Source of the DNA: Klebsiella pneumoniae | GTDB taxonomy: Bacteria > Pseudomonadota > Gammaproteobacteria > Ga0077536 | Assembly: GCA_945873015.1 (NCBI GenBank) | Contig: CAMCBY010000048.1 | Coordinates: 1 to 13,820 of the forward strand | Length of the DNA stretch: 13,820 nt | Reading direction: 5' to 3' | Shown here: positions 12,790-13,820 of the stretch, piece by piece | Numbering within the stretch: the first letter of the stretch is position 1 | Layout: the number at the start of each line of letters is the position of its first letter | The notes under the pieces: model-generated | What the model was told of the DNA's origin: nothing | Seen by the model: the letters and a program-made list of their open reading frames with translations, nothing else | Database searches by the model: none | Position numbers and translations under genes: made by a program

Positions 12790-13157
12790 TCGCCTTTCAG
12801 CGCCTTCATGAACATGCCGTTGTCGAAATAGTCGCGCCAGAAACTGATGCGGCCGTCGGTGACTTCGAATACCCCGCTGACTGGCAGCGCAACGCTCTTG
12901 CCATTCATCACGAAGCGGTCGATACGTTCGTTCATGACGATATTGCCGCTCGCCGCCTGGCGTACGATTTCGAACTGCACCGGCTCACTGCCGCCCATGA
13001 TGGGCGCGAGAAACTCGCGCATCTTGTCGCGCCCGCGCATGTCGCCCAGCGGCACGTTGTCGTAATAACAATCGTCCGTGACCAGCGCCAGCGCGCCTTC
13101 GAGATCCTTGCGGTCAAACGCCGCGATGAAATCATTGACTACTTTTTCTGCACTCAT
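12786..13157 (-). CDS. limonene-1,2-epoxide hydrolase-like protein (NTF2 fold)
   Basis: A 123-residue protein with GGGGAG eight bases before the ATG at 13157. It belongs to the SnoaL/limonene-epoxide hydrolase group: helices 1-28, Y32-D-N34-V-P, then N-E-R78-I-D80 and S-F-W-R-D109-Y-F-D near the end. In the Rhodococcus enzyme the working residues are Tyr53, Asn55, Arg99, Asp101 and Asp132. All five have counterparts here (Y32, N34, R78, D80, D109), with the same Tyr-to-Arg spacing of 46 residues. It could therefore add water to an epoxide in one step. Many SnoaL-like relatives lack this set. First gene of a two-gene leftward operon with the crotonase. A steroid-type or terpenoid epoxide are both possible substrates; neither is proven. 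Confidence 0.78.
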   Translation of the reverse strand: MSAEKVVNDFIAAFDRKDLEGALALVTDDCYYDNVPLGDMRGRDKMREFLAPIMGGSEPVQFEIVRQAASGNIVMNERIDRFVMNGKSVALPVSGVFEVTDGRISFWRDYFDNGMFMKALKGE

Positions 13158-13184
13158 GTCGAACTCCCCGGATTGAATGGAAAA

Positions 13185-13210
13185 TGACCGACCGGCCGTC
13201 AGGCACTATA
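13185..13210 (-). promoter_or_regulatory. candidate -10 and overlapping operator for the hydrolase operon
   Basis: On the leftward strand a -10-like TATAGT (13210-13205) is followed three bases later by the imperfect palindrome TGACGGCCGGTCGGTCA (13201-13185; six of eight pairs match), over the expected start point. The -35 is weak (TTGTCG, 15 bp upstream). It differs from the TGTAACGA operators, so a different regulator would act here. Confidence 0.4.
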
Positions 13211-13374
13211 CGACGAAGGGCCGGGCGACAAGAGTCCGCGAACGGGGAATGTTCGGGGCGTGGCGGGCCGCGCGGTGCAGCAATTCGACACCGCTACCCC
13301 ACGAACGAGGCTGGCCATTTGTGTGGTGCGACGGCATGCTGCGGGCAGGCGGCATTCGTCAAAGGACTGGCCAC

Positions 13375-13820
13375 ATGTTCATTCCCTATCGCGTCGATGT
13401 TGAACACGACAACCTGCCGTGGATTACCCTGGCGGTGTGTGCGCTGTGTGTTTTTATCTACTTTAAACAGAGCGCCAGCGACGACCTGCTGCTGCCTGCC
13501 GCGCGCGACTACTGCGCACGCCAGGATCATCCGCGGCGTTTCTGGTTGACGCTGGAAAAAGTCACCGGCACACGTGAACGCGGCCAGTGTGCCGAGCTGT
13601 TGCAGATCCTGCATGGGTCGGGGCGGGCCGAGGCCATCATTCCGATGCTGGCGGAGCAGGCGCAAGCGTGGGACACCATGAGCGCCAAACAGAGTCGCAA
13701 CTATACGACCAAGGCGCTGACCCGGCTCGAAGAGGACTTCGCCAAGTCAGTGCCGCCGACCTTGACCTCGCGGCTGGTGTTCGACCCCGGCAAGAGTGAT
13801 ATCTCACGGATGTTTTCCGC
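13375..13820 (+). CDS. probable rhomboid-family membrane protein, N-terminal part
   Basis: A frame open from the ATG at 13375 (AAAGGA about nine bases upstream) to the window edge, 148 codons seen and continuing. It starts MFIPYRVDVEHDNLPWITLAV, with one membrane helix (about 14-31, WITLAVCALCVFIYF), then a cytosolic helical segment (AARDYCARQDHPRRFWLTLEKV, AEAIIPMLAEQAQAW, TKALTRLEEDFAKSV), and ends with S-D-I-S-R-M-F-S-A. In one group of bacterial rhomboid intramembrane serine proteases a similar N-terminal helix plus cytosolic arm leads into the F-x-H-G-x-W-x-H-L core, and the last residues here look like the run-in to it. The catalytic Ser and His lie beyond the edge, so this is an inference. 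Confidence 0.5.
   Translation, partial: MFIPYRVDVEHDNLPWITLAVCALCVFIYFKQSASDDLLLPAARDYCARQDHPRRFWLTLEKVTGTRERGQCAELLQILHGSGRAEAIIPMLAEQAQAWDTMSAKQSRNYTTKALTRLEEDFAKSVPPTLTSRLVFDPGKSDISRMFS

Noticed and set aside
13184..13549. Rightward 121-codon frame before and across the rhomboid-like gene
   Set aside because: Out of frame with the better supported coding sequence; cysteine- and arginine-rich shadow with no ribosome binding site.

Overview
The window is GC-rich, densely coded bacterial chromosome. The organism is probably a proteobacterium, most likely a gammaproteobacterium: short Shine-Dalgarno-led genes, several 4-bp ATGA gene overlaps, REP palindromes with a GTAG head, and a dodecin. 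The exact lineage cannot be fixed from the sequence. No tRNA, rRNA, CRISPR array, transposase or phage gene was seen.

Left part (1-4430) is housekeeping and envelope material. It holds a possible gene tail, a small exported protein whose stop codon coincides with the edge of a 161-bp MITE-like element, a dodecin (flavin-binding) gene downstream of a periplasmic protein with three CX10C repeats, a CPA1-type Na+/H+ antiporter, a convergent small lipoprotein that overlaps its 3' end, and an NTF2-fold protein.

The centre (4528-9801) is the most interesting part: a self-contained oxidative catabolic locus bracketed by REP palindromes. A leftward three-gene operon encodes a PheA/TfdB-type FAD aromatic hydroxylase, an SMP-30/gluconolactonase-family hydrolase and a TetR regulator. 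A Baeyer-Villiger monooxygenase (BVMO) diverges from it. The shared intergenic region carries two near-identical 16-bp palindromes (TGTAACGATCGTTACA and TGTAACGATGATTACA). One lies at the predicted start of the leftward transcript and the other on the -35 of the BVMO promoter, as expected for one TetR repressor controlling both sides. A BVMO making an ester or lactone next to a lactonase-type hydrolase suggests ring opening of a cyclic ketone or hydroxylated ring compound.

The right part (9808-13820) has a membrane-anchored protein of unknown function, an exported beta-propeller-like protein, a clear rho-independent terminator, and a leftward pair joined by an ATGA overlap: a limonene-1,2-epoxide-hydrolase-like protein with its whole catalytic set, and an enoyl-CoA hydratase/isomerase. 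The window ends inside a probable rhomboid-family gene. Epoxide hydrolase, BVMO, lactonase and crotonase recall the logic of monocyclic terpene or alicyclic degradation. No dehydrogenase, CoA ligase or epoxide-forming oxygenase is present here, so the substrate is unknown.
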